Below are positions 43,903-52,734 of a DNA stretch of 64,000 nucleotides, piece by piece. The stretch is from contig NTJI01000002.1 in the NCBI GenBank assembly GCA_002307375.1, positions 823,973 to 887,972 on the forward strand. The letters run 5' to 3'. The notes beneath the pieces were generated by a model. It had not been told where the DNA came from and made no database searches. It saw only the letters and a program-made list of their open reading frames with translations. Numbering within the stretch: position 1 is the first letter of the stretch; each line of letters starts with the position of its first letter. The position numbers were made by a program, and so were the translations under genes. The DNA comes from Lysobacteraceae bacterium NML93-0399 (lineage in GTDB: Bacteria; Pseudomonadota; Gammaproteobacteria; Xanthomonadales; Xanthomonadaceae).

Positions 43903-46104
43903 TCAGCCGCCGGCCTGCGTCGCGCCCAGGCCCAGCTGCTCGAGCATGAAGGCGTACATCTCCGCCGATTCGCGGTAACGACGGAAGCGGCCGGACTTGC
44001 CGCCGTGGCCGGCTTCCATATTCGTGCGGAACACGACCGGGTGGTCGCCGGTGTTGAGGTCACGCAGCTTGGCCACGTACTTCGCCGGCTCCCAGTACTG
44101 CACCTGCGAATCCCACAGGCCGGTGCCGACGAACATCGCCGGGTAGGCCTTGGCTTCGAGGTTGTCGTAGGGCGAGTAGCCGAGGATGTAGTCGTAATAA
44201 CGCTTGTCCTCCGGGTTGCCCCACTCGTCGTACTCGTTGGTGGTCAGCGGAATGCTCGGATCGAGCATCGTCGTGACCACATCGACGAACGGCACCTGCG
44301 ACAGGATCACGCGGTACTTCTCCGGCGCCATGTTCGAGATTGCGCCCATCAGCAGGCCGCCGGCGCTGCCGCCGTAGGCCGCCACGCGATCCGGTGCGGC
44401 GTAGCCTTTCTGCACCAGGTCATCGGTGACGTCGATGAAGTCGGTGAAGGTGTTGACCTTGTTGAGCAGCTTGCCGTCGTCGTACCAGGCGCGGCCCATC
44501 TCCTCGCCGCCGCGGATGTGCGCGATGGCGTAGACCATGCCGCGGTCGAGCAGGCTGACGTTGGTGACCGAGAAGCCCGGATCCATCGAGGAACCGTAGC
44601 TGCCGTAGCCGTACTGCAGCAGCGCGGCGGTGCCGTTCTTCTCGAAGCCCTTGCGATAGACCAGCGACACCGGCACCCGCGTGCCGTCGCGCGCGGTGCT
44701 CCACACACGCTCGGTGACGTAGTTCGAGGGGTCATAGCCGATGACCGCCTGCTGCTTGAGCTGGCGACGCTCACCCGTCTGCGTGTTGACCTCGAAGGTC
44801 GTCGCCGGCGTGGTCAGCGAGGTGTAGCCGTAGCGCAGCCATGCGGTGTCGGGCTCGGAGTTGATCGACAGACCCATCGCGTACGCGGGCTCGTCGGCCT
44901 GCATGAACTCGTCGCTGCCGTCCGCCTTGAGCACGCGCACGCGGGTCAGCGCCTCGGCACGTTCCTCGATGGCGGTGAAGCCCTCGAACAGTTCGTAGCC
45001 TTCGATGTAGACGTCGTCGCGGTGCGGCACCAGATCGGTCCACTGCGTGCGCGAGGTCGCGTTGCTGGGCGCGGTGACGAGCTTGAAGTTGGTCGCCTTG
45101 TCTGCATTCGTGCGGATGACCCAGCGGTCGCCGTAATGATCGGCGTCGTATTCGACATCGCGCGCACGCGGGGCCAGCACGGTGAAGGTCTCCGGGTTGT
45201 CGGCCGGCGCGTAGCGCGTCTCGCTCGACACGGTGCTGCCGACGCCGATGACGATGTACTTCTCGTCGCGCGTGCGGTCGATGCCCATGTAGAAGCTGTC
45301 GTCCTTCTCCTCGTAGACCAGCACGTCGTCGGCGACCGGCGTGCCGAGCACGTGCTTCTTCACGCGCACGGTCAGCAGGGTTTCGGGATCGTTCTCGACG
45401 TAGAACAGCGTCCTGTTATCGTCGGCCCAGACCAGGTTCGCCGACACGCCGGTGATGACGTCCGGATAGACCTCGCCGGTCTCGAGATTCTTGAAGCGCA
45501 CCGTGTACTGGCGACGGCCGTTGGTGTCGTCGGCGTAGGCGAGGATGCGGTTGTCGCGGGTGATGTCCCAGTCGCCGACCGCGTAATAGTCCTTGCCCTC
45601 GGCGAGCTGGTTGACGTCGAGCAGCACTTCCTCGCCGCTGAAATCACCCTTGGCATTCGCGGCCTGGATCGACAGGGCATCGACGCCAGTGCCATCGGCG
45701 CGGCGCGCATGGACCGGGTAGTCCTTGCCGGTTTCAAAGCGCGAGTAGTACCAGTAGCCGCGGTCGCGGTACGGCACCGAGCTGTCGTCCTGCTGGATGC
45801 GGCCGACGATCTCGTCATACAGACGGTCTTCGACCGGCTTGAGCGCGGCCAGCATCGCGTCGGCGTAGGCGTTCTCGGCGTTGAGATAGGCCAGCATCGC
45901 CGGATCTTCGCGCTTGTCGTCGCGCAACCAGTAATACACGTCCTCGCGCTTGGCGCCGTGCGGCGCCTCGACGGTGTGGGGACGCTGTTCGGCGTCGGGC
46001 GGGACCGGCGTCGCCGCGGTGGCGGCAGGAGAAACACTCATCAGGCTCAGGCTCGTCAGGATCGGCATCGCCAGCAGCGCGATGCGGGGAAAAGAGGTCT
46101 TCAT
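43903..46104 (-). CDS. Secreted oligopeptidase B-like S9 peptidase
   Basis: A 733-residue serine peptidase of the prolyl oligopeptidase family, oligopeptidase B branch, which cleaves after Lys/Arg in short peptides. With ATG 46104 the protein starts with a signal peptide ('MKTSFPRIALLAMPILTSLSLMSVSPAATAA'), so it is probably periplasmic or outer-membrane-associated. The propeller domain is followed by the catalytic domain with Ser in 'YGGSAGGLLMGAISN', Asp in the 'FVGTGLWDSQVQYWEP' segment and His in 'AGHGGKSGRFRRY'. The hallmark 'AHIRGGEEMGRAWYDDG' is present. It lies 73 bases downstream of a second S9 peptidase on the same strand, so the two may be one transcript. Confidence 0.93.
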   Translation of the reverse strand: MKTSFPRIALLAMPILTSLSLMSVSPAATAATPVPPDAEQRPHTVEAPHGAKREDVYYWLRDDKREDPAMLAYLNAENAYADAMLAALKPVEDRLYDEIVGRIQQDDSSVPYRDRGYWYYSRFETGKDYPVHARRADGTGVDALSIQAANAKGDFSGEEVLLDVNQLAEGKDYYAVGDWDITRDNRILAYADDTNGRRQYTVRFKNLETGEVYPDVITGVSANLVWADDNRTLFYVENDPETLLTVRVKKHVLGTPVADDVLVYEEKDDSFYMGIDRTRDEKYIVIGVGSTVSSETRYAPADNPETFTVLAPRARDVEYDADHYGDRWVIRTNADKATNFKLVTAPSNATSRTQWTDLVPHRDDVYIEGYELFEGFTAIEERAEALTRVRVLKADGSDEFMQADEPAYAMGLSINSEPDTAWLRYGYTSLTTPATTFEVNTQTGERRQLKQQAVIGYDPSNYVTERVWSTARDGTRVPVSLVYRKGFEKNGTAALLQYGYGSYGSSMDPGFSVTNVSLLDRGMVYAIAHIRGGEEMGRAWYDDGKLLNKVNTFTDFIDVTDDLVQKGYAAPDRVAAYGGSAGGLLMGAISNMAPEKYRVILSQVPFVDVVTTMLDPSIPLTTNEYDEWGNPEDKRYYDYILGYSPYDNLEAKAYPAMFVGTGLWDSQVQYWEPAKYVAKLRDLNTGDHPVVFRTNMEAGHGGKSGRFRRYRESAEMYAFMLEQLGLGATQAGG

Positions 46105-46177
46105 AGGTGGGTCCATTCGCTGCGGATGCAACGTCAGAAAAGACACCGGCCGCTTGCGCGGCCGGTGCGTGTTCGGA

Positions 46178-48286
46178 TTACTTGCCCAGTTGCTGCCACA
46201 GGAACGTCAGGTAGAGCGCGTCCATGTGCGCGGCCTGGCGGTTGTTCGCCGCGCCGCCGTGGCCACCTTCGATGTTCTCGTAGTAGCGCACGTCCTTACC
46301 GGCTTCCGACATCTTCGCCATCATCTTGCGTGCGTGGCCCGGGTGGACGCGGTCGTCGCGGGTCGAGGTGAGGATCAGGGTCGGCGGGTAGTCCTTTGCC
46401 GGGTCGAACAGGTGATACGGCGAGAAGGTGCGGATGAATTCCCACTCTTCCGGCTTGTCGGGGTTGCCGTACTCGGCCATCCACGACGCACCCGCCAGCA
46501 GCTGGTGGTAACGCTGCATGTCGAGCAGCGGCACCTGGATCACGACCGCGCCGAACAGCTCGGGATACTGCGTGAGCATGTTGCCGGTCAGCAGGCCGCC
46601 GTTGCTGCCACCGCGGATGCCCAGATGCGCCGGGGACGTGATCTTGTGATCGATCATGTCCTGCGCGACTGCGGCGAAGTCTTCATAGGCCTTGTGGCGG
46701 TTCTGCTTGAGCGCCGCCTGGTGCCAGCGCGGGCCGTACTCGCCACCGCCGCGGATGTTGGCGACCGCGTACACGCCGCCCTTCTCCAGCCAGCCCTTGC
46801 CCACGCCGCCCGAGTAACCCGGGGTCAACGAGATCTCGAAGCCCCCGTAGCCGTAGAGCAGCGTCGGGTTGCTGCCGTCGAGCTGCATATCCTTCGGACG
46901 CACGAGGAAGTACGGCACGCGGGTGCCATCCTTGGACGTGGCGAAGTGCTGCTCGACCTCGTGCGTGCTGGCGTCGAAGAACGCCGGCATGGTCTTGAGC
47001 GTTTCGGGCGCTTGGTCGCTGCCGACTTCCGCCAGCATCAGCGTGCTCGGCGTGAGGTAATCGGTGACGGTCATCCACACCGCATCGGACTCTTCGCTGT
47101 CGACCGCGCTGACGGCAACCGTGCCGAGGGCCGGCACGCCGGTCATCTCGCTGCGCGTCCAGCCGTCCGCGCCCGGGGTGAGCACGGCAAGCTTGTTCTT
47201 GACGTCATCGAGCACGTTGATGACGAGGTGGTTGCGGGTCCACGTCGAACCGGCGAGCGAGGTGGTGTCGGTCGGCTCGAACAGCACGTCGAACTCGCGC
47301 TTGCCGGCCATGAAATCATCGAACTTCGTCACCAGCAGCGAACCGGCCTTGTAGGTCGTCCCGCCGACCGTCCACGGCTCGCGCAGCTCCAGCCCGAGCC
47401 ATTCGCGGTGGGCCGACTTCTGCGCCGAGTTCGGCGCATCGATCTTGGTCAGCGCGCCATCGGCGCCGCGCAGGTAGAGCTCGTCGTTGTAGAAGGCCAG
47501 CGTGCGGCTGACGAAATCACGCTCGAAACCCGGCGTGTCGTCGTGCATCGCGGCGATGTACATGTCGTCGGGCTGACCTTCGTACACCAGCGTGGCCTGG
47601 TCCATCGACTGGCCGCGCGCAAGCTGCTTGACGATGCGCGGGTAGCCCGACGAGGTCAGCGAGCCGTCGCCGAAATCGGTGTAGACGTAGACGTTGTCCT
47701 GGTCGATCCAGCCCAGCGCGCCCTTGGCTTCCTCGCGGAAGAAGCCGCCGTCGACCCACGACTTCGTCGACACATCGAACTCGCGAGTGACGTCGGCATC
47801 GGCGCCGCCGCGCGACAGCGCGATCAGGCAGCGCGTGTACGCCGGACGCAGACAGCTCGCGCCATGCCACACCCAGTTTTCGCCCTCGGCCTGGTTGAGT
47901 GCGTCGAGGTCGAGAACCGTTTCCCACTGCGGCTGCGGCTTGCGGTACTCCTCAAGCGTGGTGCGGCGCCAGATGCCGCGCTCGTGGTTCCTGTCGCGCC
48001 AGAAGTTGTAGTACCACTCGCCCTGCTTGTAGACGGCGGGGATCTTGTCGTCGGAGTCGTAGATGCCCAGCAGATCGGATTCGAGCTGCTTGAATTCCGG
48101 CGTGGCGGCCAGTTCGGCCTCGGCTTGCGCGTTCTGGGTACGGACCCAGTCCAGTGCTTTTTCGTCAGTGACAGCTTCGAGCCACTGGTGGGGATCGGAC
48201 ATGGCGGCCTCCTGGGCGGATGCGGCGCCCATCGACAGACCGGCGGCGATCCCGGCGGCGAGGCAGAGCTTAGACAGTTGGGACAT
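46178..48286 (-). CDS. Secreted prolyl oligopeptidase (S9 family)
   Basis: A 702-residue prolyl oligopeptidase-type enzyme that cleaves after proline in short peptides. The signal peptide is 'MSQLSKLCLAAGIAAGLSMGAASAQEA'. The 'DPHQWLEAVTDEKALDWVRTQN' N terminus is followed by a seven-bladed propeller and a catalytic domain with Ser in 'IRGGSNGGLLTGNMLTQYP', Asp in 'STRDDRVHPGHARKM' and His in 'IEGGHGGAANNRQ'. 'NIRGGGEYGPRWHQAALKQN' is a family signature. It is divergent enough from its downstream neighbour to be an old paralogue rather than a recent copy. Upstream is the REP-rich region. Confidence 0.94.
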   Translation of the reverse strand: MSQLSKLCLAAGIAAGLSMGAASAQEAAMSDPHQWLEAVTDEKALDWVRTQNAQAEAELAATPEFKQLESDLLGIYDSDDKIPAVYKQGEWYYNFWRDRNHERGIWRRTTLEEYRKPQPQWETVLDLDALNQAEGENWVWHGASCLRPAYTRCLIALSRGGADADVTREFDVSTKSWVDGGFFREEAKGALGWIDQDNVYVYTDFGDGSLTSSGYPRIVKQLARGQSMDQATLVYEGQPDDMYIAAMHDDTPGFERDFVSRTLAFYNDELYLRGADGALTKIDAPNSAQKSAHREWLGLELREPWTVGGTTYKAGSLLVTKFDDFMAGKREFDVLFEPTDTTSLAGSTWTRNHLVINVLDDVKNKLAVLTPGADGWTRSEMTGVPALGTVAVSAVDSEESDAVWMTVTDYLTPSTLMLAEVGSDQAPETLKTMPAFFDASTHEVEQHFATSKDGTRVPYFLVRPKDMQLDGSNPTLLYGYGGFEISLTPGYSGGVGKGWLEKGGVYAVANIRGGGEYGPRWHQAALKQNRHKAYEDFAAVAQDMIDHKITSPAHLGIRGGSNGGLLTGNMLTQYPELFGAVVIQVPLLDMQRYHQLLAGASWMAEYGNPDKPEEWEFIRTFSPYHLFDPAKDYPPTLILTSTRDDRVHPGHARKMMAKMSEAGKDVRYYENIEGGHGGAANNRQAAHMDALYLTFLWQQLGK

Positions 48287-48419
48287 GGCGACTCCGATGG
48301 TGCCTGGACGGATAACCGCCCAACGCTAGCACGCAGCGCCACTGCGGGCCGCATGACCAAAGTCACGGCGCCGCGCACACGCGTCCGCAGCACGCATGCG
48401 CGCCTCGCCCGCATCTCCC

Positions 48420-48745
48420 CTGTAGGAGCGCGCTCGCGCGATGAGGCGTTCCCTGCGAAGCCCTCCGCGTGCGATGGGGTCTTCCCTGCAAAGCCCCTCG
48501 CGCGCAAGCGCGCTCCTACAGAACAGCCATGGCTGCCCGCCGGTCGCGTCAGCGCAGCATCGGCAACAGGCCGGCCGCGACCAGCACCGCGCGCAGCGAG
48601 ATCCGCGAAGACTGCGCACTGCATGCCTCGCCGGCATTTCCCCCTGCAGGAGCGCGCTTGCGCGCGATGAGGCTTTCCCTGCAAAGCCCGTCGCGTGCGC
48701 TGGGTCCTCCTTGCAAAGCCCCTCGCGCGCAAGCGCGCTCCTACA
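48420..48745. repeat. Cluster of REP palindromes (GTAGGAGCGCGC type)
   Basis: Four copies alternate in orientation: 48420-48446 (forward), about 48498-48521 (inverted), about 48645-48670 (forward) and 48720-48744 (inverted). Each contains GGAGCGCGCTYGCGCGC or its complement, and the copies are joined by repeated TTCCCTGCRAAGCCC linkers, a BIME-like array. The whole gap of 487 bases between the S9 peptidase and the small membrane gene is made of this material. No spacer-repeat regularity of the CRISPR kind is present. Confidence 0.85.
48487..48607. repeat. 121-bp direct repeat, copy 1
   Basis: This segment matches 48710-48830 over 121 bases with 8 mismatches by my hand alignment and no gaps. 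It contains one inverted REP copy plus a duplicate of the last 18 codons and stop of the gene at 48774-49133, read on the minus strand as 'RISLRAVLVAAGLLPMLR'. Confidence 0.88.
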
Positions 48746-48830
48746 GAACAGCCACGGCCGTCCGCCGGTCGCGTCAGCGCAACATCGGCAGCAGGCCGGC
48801 CGCGGCCAGCGCCGCGCGCACCGAGATCCG
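48710..48830. repeat. 121-bp direct repeat, copy 2
   Basis: This is the second copy, which includes the real 3' end of the small membrane protein gene ('RISVRAALAAAGLLPMLR' on the minus strand) and a REP element. The 223-base spacing and REP at each copy suggest duplication by recombination or slippage between REPs. Confidence 0.88.
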
Positions 48831-49133
48831 CGCACGTCGACGCGGCGCGGACCGGCGACGGGCCTGGACAAGGCCTGGCCGACGCCGCCGCAAGACCGCT
48901 GACGAGGCCAGCTTGCGGCGGCGCGGCAGGCGACGCAGAACGAGAGTGAGCCAGGCACACGCCGGCAGACCGAGCAGCCACAGCGGCGCCCATCCCACCG
49001 CGGTGACGCCGCTGCGCAACGCCGGGAACGACAACAGCGCGACGGCGCCCAGGAATAAAAGCCCCAGCAGCGCGACCGGCAGCACGGAGAACGCGTGGAC
49101 ATCGACATCGGACGGAAGGGCGATACGGGACAT
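48774..49133 (-). CDS. Small hypothetical membrane protein
   Basis: A 119-residue protein starting 'MSRIALPSDVDVHAF', with two hydrophobic segments ('VLPVALLGLLFLGAVALLSFPAL' and 'WAPLWLLGLPACAWLTLVL') and a highly basic Arg-rich tail. I do not recognise a family. The hydrophobic half looks like real coding sequence; the Arg-rich tail could be a C-terminal extension created when the original stop was lost near the repeat. Its last 18 codons are duplicated in copy 1 of the direct repeat, outside the gene. Confidence 0.55.
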   Translation of the reverse strand: MSRIALPSDVDVHAFSVLPVALLGLLFLGAVALLSFPALRSGVTAVGWAPLWLLGLPACAWLTLVLRRLPRRRKLASSAVLRRRRPGLVQARRRSAPRRRARISVRAALAAAGLLPMLR

Positions 49134-49643
49134 CTCGGCAGCTCCTGTGAACGCGTGGATCGATGGCCCGGCTGGGCAGGCGCGCAGTGTGTGCGGCCGT
49201 CATCTCACAGGCTGCGACCTGGCGCGGCTGAGGGTGCGATGTCGTTCGCAAAGCGCTGCCTGTCCCGGAATGGCGCATCCGCTGCGTGCAGGCGACGCGC
49301 AGCGGATGCGCCCTGCGTCATCGCGGCGATACAGGGTCTGTCGAATTGCCAGCGGCAACGCATGCGCCGGGGCGGCCTATGCAGGAGCGCGCTCCCGGCA
49401 AAGCCCTTCGCGCGCGAGCGCGCTCCTACAGGTACGGGCGGGCGCCTGCTGCCTGCCCTGCCCACTCTGCATTGCGATTGCAGCGCGATCCCGACACCGC
49501 AGGAATCGGGCGCAAGACCGTCCCAGCGCATAGAGGTGTGCAAATCGGAATCCGTCAGCAGGCACCGCGTTCGGTGCCCCGCAACGGGCCATCGCGACCG
49601 CACCAGCATGCAAACCGCACGTGGGGTTTGCACGCGAAGCGGA
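49134..49643. other. Gene-poor region with REP and hairpin
   Basis: I see no gene in this 510-base stretch. It contains two facing GGAGCGCGC-type elements (about 49379-49432, TGCAGGAGCGCGCTCCCGG ... CGAGCGCGCTCCTACAG). There is a CGCATCCGCTGCGTGCAGG / CGCAGCGGATGCG inverted pair near 49268-49311. At 49609-49632 a perfect 8-bp hairpin (TGCAAACC/GGTTTGCA) may end the WYL regulator transcript. A promoter for the small membrane gene should be at its left end. Confidence 0.6.
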
Positions 49644-50612
49644 TCAATCCTCGTACTTCGACAGCGCCATCATCAGCAGCGAACGCGCCTGCTCGCGCAG
49701 GGCGACCGGCTCGACGACCTCGGCATCGGCGCCGTAGTGCAGCACGTCCATCAACAGCTCGCGCGCGCCGCTGTAGGGCACCTTGAGCTCGTAGCGACCG
49801 TCAGGCAGGAAGCGGCCCTGCTGCTGGGAATGCCAGTGTTCGTCGGCGACCCAGCGCGCGGCCTTGGCGCTGAAGACAATCGTCGCTACGCCCTTCGGCG
49901 GACCGGAGAAGATGCCGTAGCTGCCCGCCAGATGGGTGTCGAGTTCGGCGTCATCGATGTCGCGCGCATCGGCCGGCAGGACGCGCGCGTTGGCGATGCG
50001 GTCGACCGAGAAGCTGCGCAGCGCGTCGCGCTCATGGTCCCAGGCGTCGAGGTACCAGTTGTCGCGATAGTGGGTGATGCGCTGCGGCGACACGGTGCGC
50101 CGGGTTTTTTCGTCGGTCGAGCGGGCGCGGTACTCGAACGCGAGCTGCTTGCGCTGCAGCACCGCCGAACACACGTTGCGGAACGCGTGTTCGTCCATGC
50201 GCCGGCCGCGGTGCGGAATCACCCGCACGCGCTGCACTGGCCACTGCTTGCCGGCCGAATGTTCGTCGAGCAGCTTTTCGATGCGCGACTGCAGCGGCGC
50301 CAGCGCGCTCGACAACACCCCGCCGCTGCTGCGAGACATCAGCTGCTGCGCGGCGAGCAAAGCGTGCAGTTCCTCGGAATTGAGCCACAGGCCGGGCAGT
50401 TCGAAACGCCCGCCCTCGTCACTGTCGTAGCGGAAACCGGCATCGCCGTCGCCGACGATCGGCGCCATCAGTGCATCGCGCAGGAAGGCCAGGTCGCGGT
50501 AGACCGTCGCCCGCGAGCATTCCAGCTCGTCCTGCAGCTTGGCCACCGTCACCGGGTAGCGCGAGGTCTTGAGAATGCGGTGCAGCGAGAGGATGCGTTC
50601 GTATCGGTCCAT
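49644..50612 (-). CDS. WYL-domain transcriptional regulator
   Basis: A 322-residue regulator. The N-terminal HTH is of the HTH_11 type ('ILKTSRYPVTVAKLQDELECSRATVYRDLAFLRDAL'). A WYL domain follows in the middle ('LAFEYRARSTDEKTRRTVSPQRITHYRDNWYLDAWDH'), and the C-terminal WCX region has 'GVATIVFSAKAARWVADEHWH' and 'ELLMDVLHYGADAEVVEP'. WYL proteins bind ligands such as nucleotides or single-stranded nucleic acid and often control DNA-damage or defence genes; its target is not evident. I chose ATG 50612 ('MDRYERILSLHRILK'), the canonical start. The nearest divergent gene, at 50732, is a possible target. Confidence 0.93.
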   Translation of the reverse strand: MDRYERILSLHRILKTSRYPVTVAKLQDELECSRATVYRDLAFLRDALMAPIVGDGDAGFRYDSDEGGRFELPGLWLNSEELHALLAAQQLMSRSSGGVLSSALAPLQSRIEKLLDEHSAGKQWPVQRVRVIPHRGRRMDEHAFRNVCSAVLQRKQLAFEYRARSTDEKTRRTVSPQRITHYRDNWYLDAWDHERDALRSFSVDRIANARVLPADARDIDDAELDTHLAGSYGIFSGPPKGVATIVFSAKAARWVADEHWHSQQQGRFLPDGRYELKVPYSGARELLMDVLHYGADAEVVEPVALREQARSLLMMALSKYED

Positions 50613-50731
50613 GGCTCCGATTATGGCGCGGGCGCGCGGCCATCGCGTGACCGGCCGCGGATAACCGGCGATTAACGCGCCCGCCTCCGCGCGGTGCCTA
50701 GACTCCGGCATCGGGGAACCCACGGATCGGC

Positions 50732-51349
50732 ATGACGCAGGACGCGCGCGCGAAGACCGCCGGCATCGCCTTTGCCGCCTCCGTGCTGCTGCACGCGGGG
50801 CTCGCCTGGTGGCTGTGGACGCTCCGGTCCCCGCTGCCTGTGCACGCACCTGCCGCGCTGACCGTGGTCTGGATCGATCGTGCGCCGCCGCCCTCGCCTC
50901 CGGCAGACCTGTCGCCTGCGCCGGCCTTTCCCGCCGCTGCAGCCAGGCCCCCGGCGCCCTCACGCGAGCGTCCGCTGCGAGGCTCTCTGCAGGCTGTCGT
51001 CGTTGCGCCATCGCCGTCGGATTCCGCCGCATCGGCCGCGCCCGGACCCGGCGCCGCTGAACTGCTCGAACAGGCTGGCGCCTGGGCCCGTTCGCAGACA
51101 CCGGCCGTGGATTTTGCCCACGACACCTTGCGTCACCGCGTGCCTCCGACCGCCGATGGCCGGTTCGCGATGCGACGCGGCGTCTCGCCCGAAGACGTCG
51201 TCCGCGGCATCGGCCAGCTGCTGGGCGGCGCGGGCTATACGACCGATCCGTGCCCACAGATCCGCCGCAACATCGCCAATGCCGGCAACGGCGACGATCC
51301 GGCCCTCGCTGCCGAGGAAGTGCGCCGGCTGCAGCGCTTCTGTCTCTAG
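50732..51349 (+). CDS. Hypothetical single-span envelope protein
   Basis: A 205-residue protein with one N-terminal membrane segment ('GIAFAASVLLHAGLAWWLWTL', about residues 11-31). A long Pro/Ala/Ser linker resembles the periplasm-spanning arm of TonB-like proteins ('PPPSPPADLSPAPAFPAAAARPP'). The C-terminal domain is small ('RRGVSPEDVVRGIGQLLGGAGY', 'CPQIRRNIANAG', 'EEVRRLQRFCL') with two cysteines that could form a disulfide. I see no TonB C-terminal motif. It is divergent from the WYL regulator and ends with a four-base overlap of the convergent FAD-dependent gene. Confidence 0.8.
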   Translation: MTQDARAKTAGIAFAASVLLHAGLAWWLWTLRSPLPVHAPAALTVVWIDRAPPPSPPADLSPAPAFPAAAARPPAPSRERPLRGSLQAVVVAPSPSDSAASAAPGPGAAELLEQAGAWARSQTPAVDFAHDTLRHRVPPTADGRFAMRRGVSPEDVVRGIGQLLGGAGYTTDPCPQIRRNIANAGNGDDPALAAEEVRRLQRFCL

Positions 51350-52734
51350 CGGTGTGACGACATCGCCTGGACGTGGGCCGCCGCCGCAGCCGCGACGCGC
51401 GCGGTCTGCCCCCGCAGTTCCGGCATCGCGATGGTTTCCCACAGATCGCCGATGCGGTTGGCGCCCAAGGTCCACAGGCCGCCAACCGGCCTGCCCCGTG
51501 CGTCGATCAGCGCACCGTCGTCCGCCGTCGCCACACCCAGGCCCAGTGGTCCGGGCCTGACGAGACCGCCCGTGCGCAAGGCGTCCCACAACGGGCCGGG
51601 CATGCGCGCGAGCCTTTTTTCCATGCCCGTGGCGTTGACGATGACATCGGCCGTCAGCGTTGCCGGTGCGGATCCGCGCGGCGTCCATTCGATCGCGCAC
51701 TGCCCCTCATGCGCAGCGATGCGCGTCAGCCGACCGGCGTGCAGCACGAACCGGCCATCGGCCGACATCGCCGCGACCACCGCGGCGATGTCGGGCGCGA
51801 TGCGATGGCGGTGGATGTCCCACAGGCGCACGGCGTGGCGCAGGAAACGCCGTTGCTCGGCCTCGGGCCAGGCTTGCCACAGCGTGCGCACGTGCGGGCG
51901 CAGACGCTCGAGCGCGTCCTGCCAGGGGCGGCCCTGCGCGGTCGCCTCGGCCGCCCAGCGGCGCAGCAGCCGCATGCGTGCACGCACGCCGAGCGGCAGC
52001 AGCGCGTCCACGCCACCGGCCTGCGGCACGGTGCCGGGCGCGTGGGCCAGCGGCATCAGGCCGTTGCGCGAAAGTGCGGTCACCGCGCCGCGGTGGCCAT
52101 TGGCGTGCAAGCTCAGCAGCACGTCGACCATGCTCAGGCCCGCGCCGACGATGCACACCGCCGCATCGGCATCGATCGCCGCCACTGACGCGTAGTCCCA
52201 GGCCTCGACGACGTCGACGCCCGGCTCGACACACGGCAGGACGCCGGGCTGGTTGCCGGTGGCCAGCACGACCGCGCGCGCGCGGATCGTTTCGCCCGAT
52301 GCCAGCGTTGCCAGCCAGCCGTCGGCGGCGCGAGCGAGGTCGACGACCGCATCACCCAGACGCATCAGCGACGCACCCGCCGGTGCCTGGTCCAGTCGCG
52401 TCTGCAGGTAGGCGCCGTACAGGCGACGCGGCGCGAACATGCCCGGCAGCTCGCCCGGATCAAGGCCGGCGCACTGCGGATGCCGGGCGAGAAAATCGAC
52501 GAAGTCGTCGGGTCGCGCGTCGAATGCGCTCATGCGCGCGGCGTTGACGTTGAGCAGGTGCTCGGCCCGCGGCGTGGCATAGGCGACACCGAGACCGGGC
52601 GCGTGCCGCGCCTCGGCCAGCGCCACACGCAGACCGCCGGCGTCGAGCAGGTGCCGCGCCACGAGCGTGCCGCACGCACCGCCGCCGATGACCAGGATGT
52701 CCACGGGGCTGGTGGCAGTGGCGGTCACGGGCAT
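51346..52734 (-). CDS. FAD/NAD(P)-binding protein of the FAD-NAD(P)-binding (PF13454-type) group
   Basis: A 462-residue flavoprotein with an N-terminal dinucleotide-binding loop ('VDILVIGGGACGTLVARHLLDAGG') and a second, NAD(P)-like loop in the middle ('AAVCIVGAGLSMVDVLLSLH'), with 'ATGNQPGVLP' between them. The N-terminal half resembles the FAD-NAD(P)-binding family that includes HcaC-like and hydroxyacylglutathione hydrolase-associated proteins and lysine/ornithine N-monooxygenase relatives. The substrate is not evident. The start at ATG 52734 is preceded by a short gap to the next divergent gene. No partner reductase or ferredoxin is adjacent. Confidence 0.85.
   Translation of the reverse strand: MPVTATATSPVDILVIGGGACGTLVARHLLDAGGLRVALAEARHAPGLGVAYATPRAEHLLNVNAARMSAFDARPDDFVDFLARHPQCAGLDPGELPGMFAPRRLYGAYLQTRLDQAPAGASLMRLGDAVVDLARAADGWLATLASGETIRARAVVLATGNQPGVLPCVEPGVDVVEAWDYASVAAIDADAAVCIVGAGLSMVDVLLSLHANGHRGAVTALSRNGLMPLAHAPGTVPQAGGVDALLPLGVRARMRLLRRWAAEATAQGRPWQDALERLRPHVRTLWQAWPEAEQRRFLRHAVRLWDIHRHRIAPDIAAVVAAMSADGRFVLHAGRLTRIAAHEGQCAIEWTPRGSAPATLTADVIVNATGMEKRLARMPGPLWDALRTGGLVRPGPLGLGVATADDGALIDARGRPVGGLWTLGANRIGDLWETIAMPELRGQTARVAAAAAAHVQAMSSHR

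Noticed and set aside
45950..48670. Very long open frame on the plus strand opposite the S9 peptidases (over 900 codons)
   Set aside because: It lies fully antisense to well-supported peptidase genes, has an Arg/His/Ala-rich artefact composition and shows no motif. Such mirror frames are expected in high-G+C DNA.
48420..48830. CRISPR array
   Set aside because: The repeats are palindromic, alternate in orientation and are not separated by unique, equal-length spacers. They fit REP/BIME elements, and no cas genes are near.
49205..49633. Small minus-strand frame with Arg/Cys-rich product between the REP region and the WYL gene
   Set aside because: It reads through REP-derived sequence ('CRSALAREG' type), a common false product of this repeat, and has no start context or motif.
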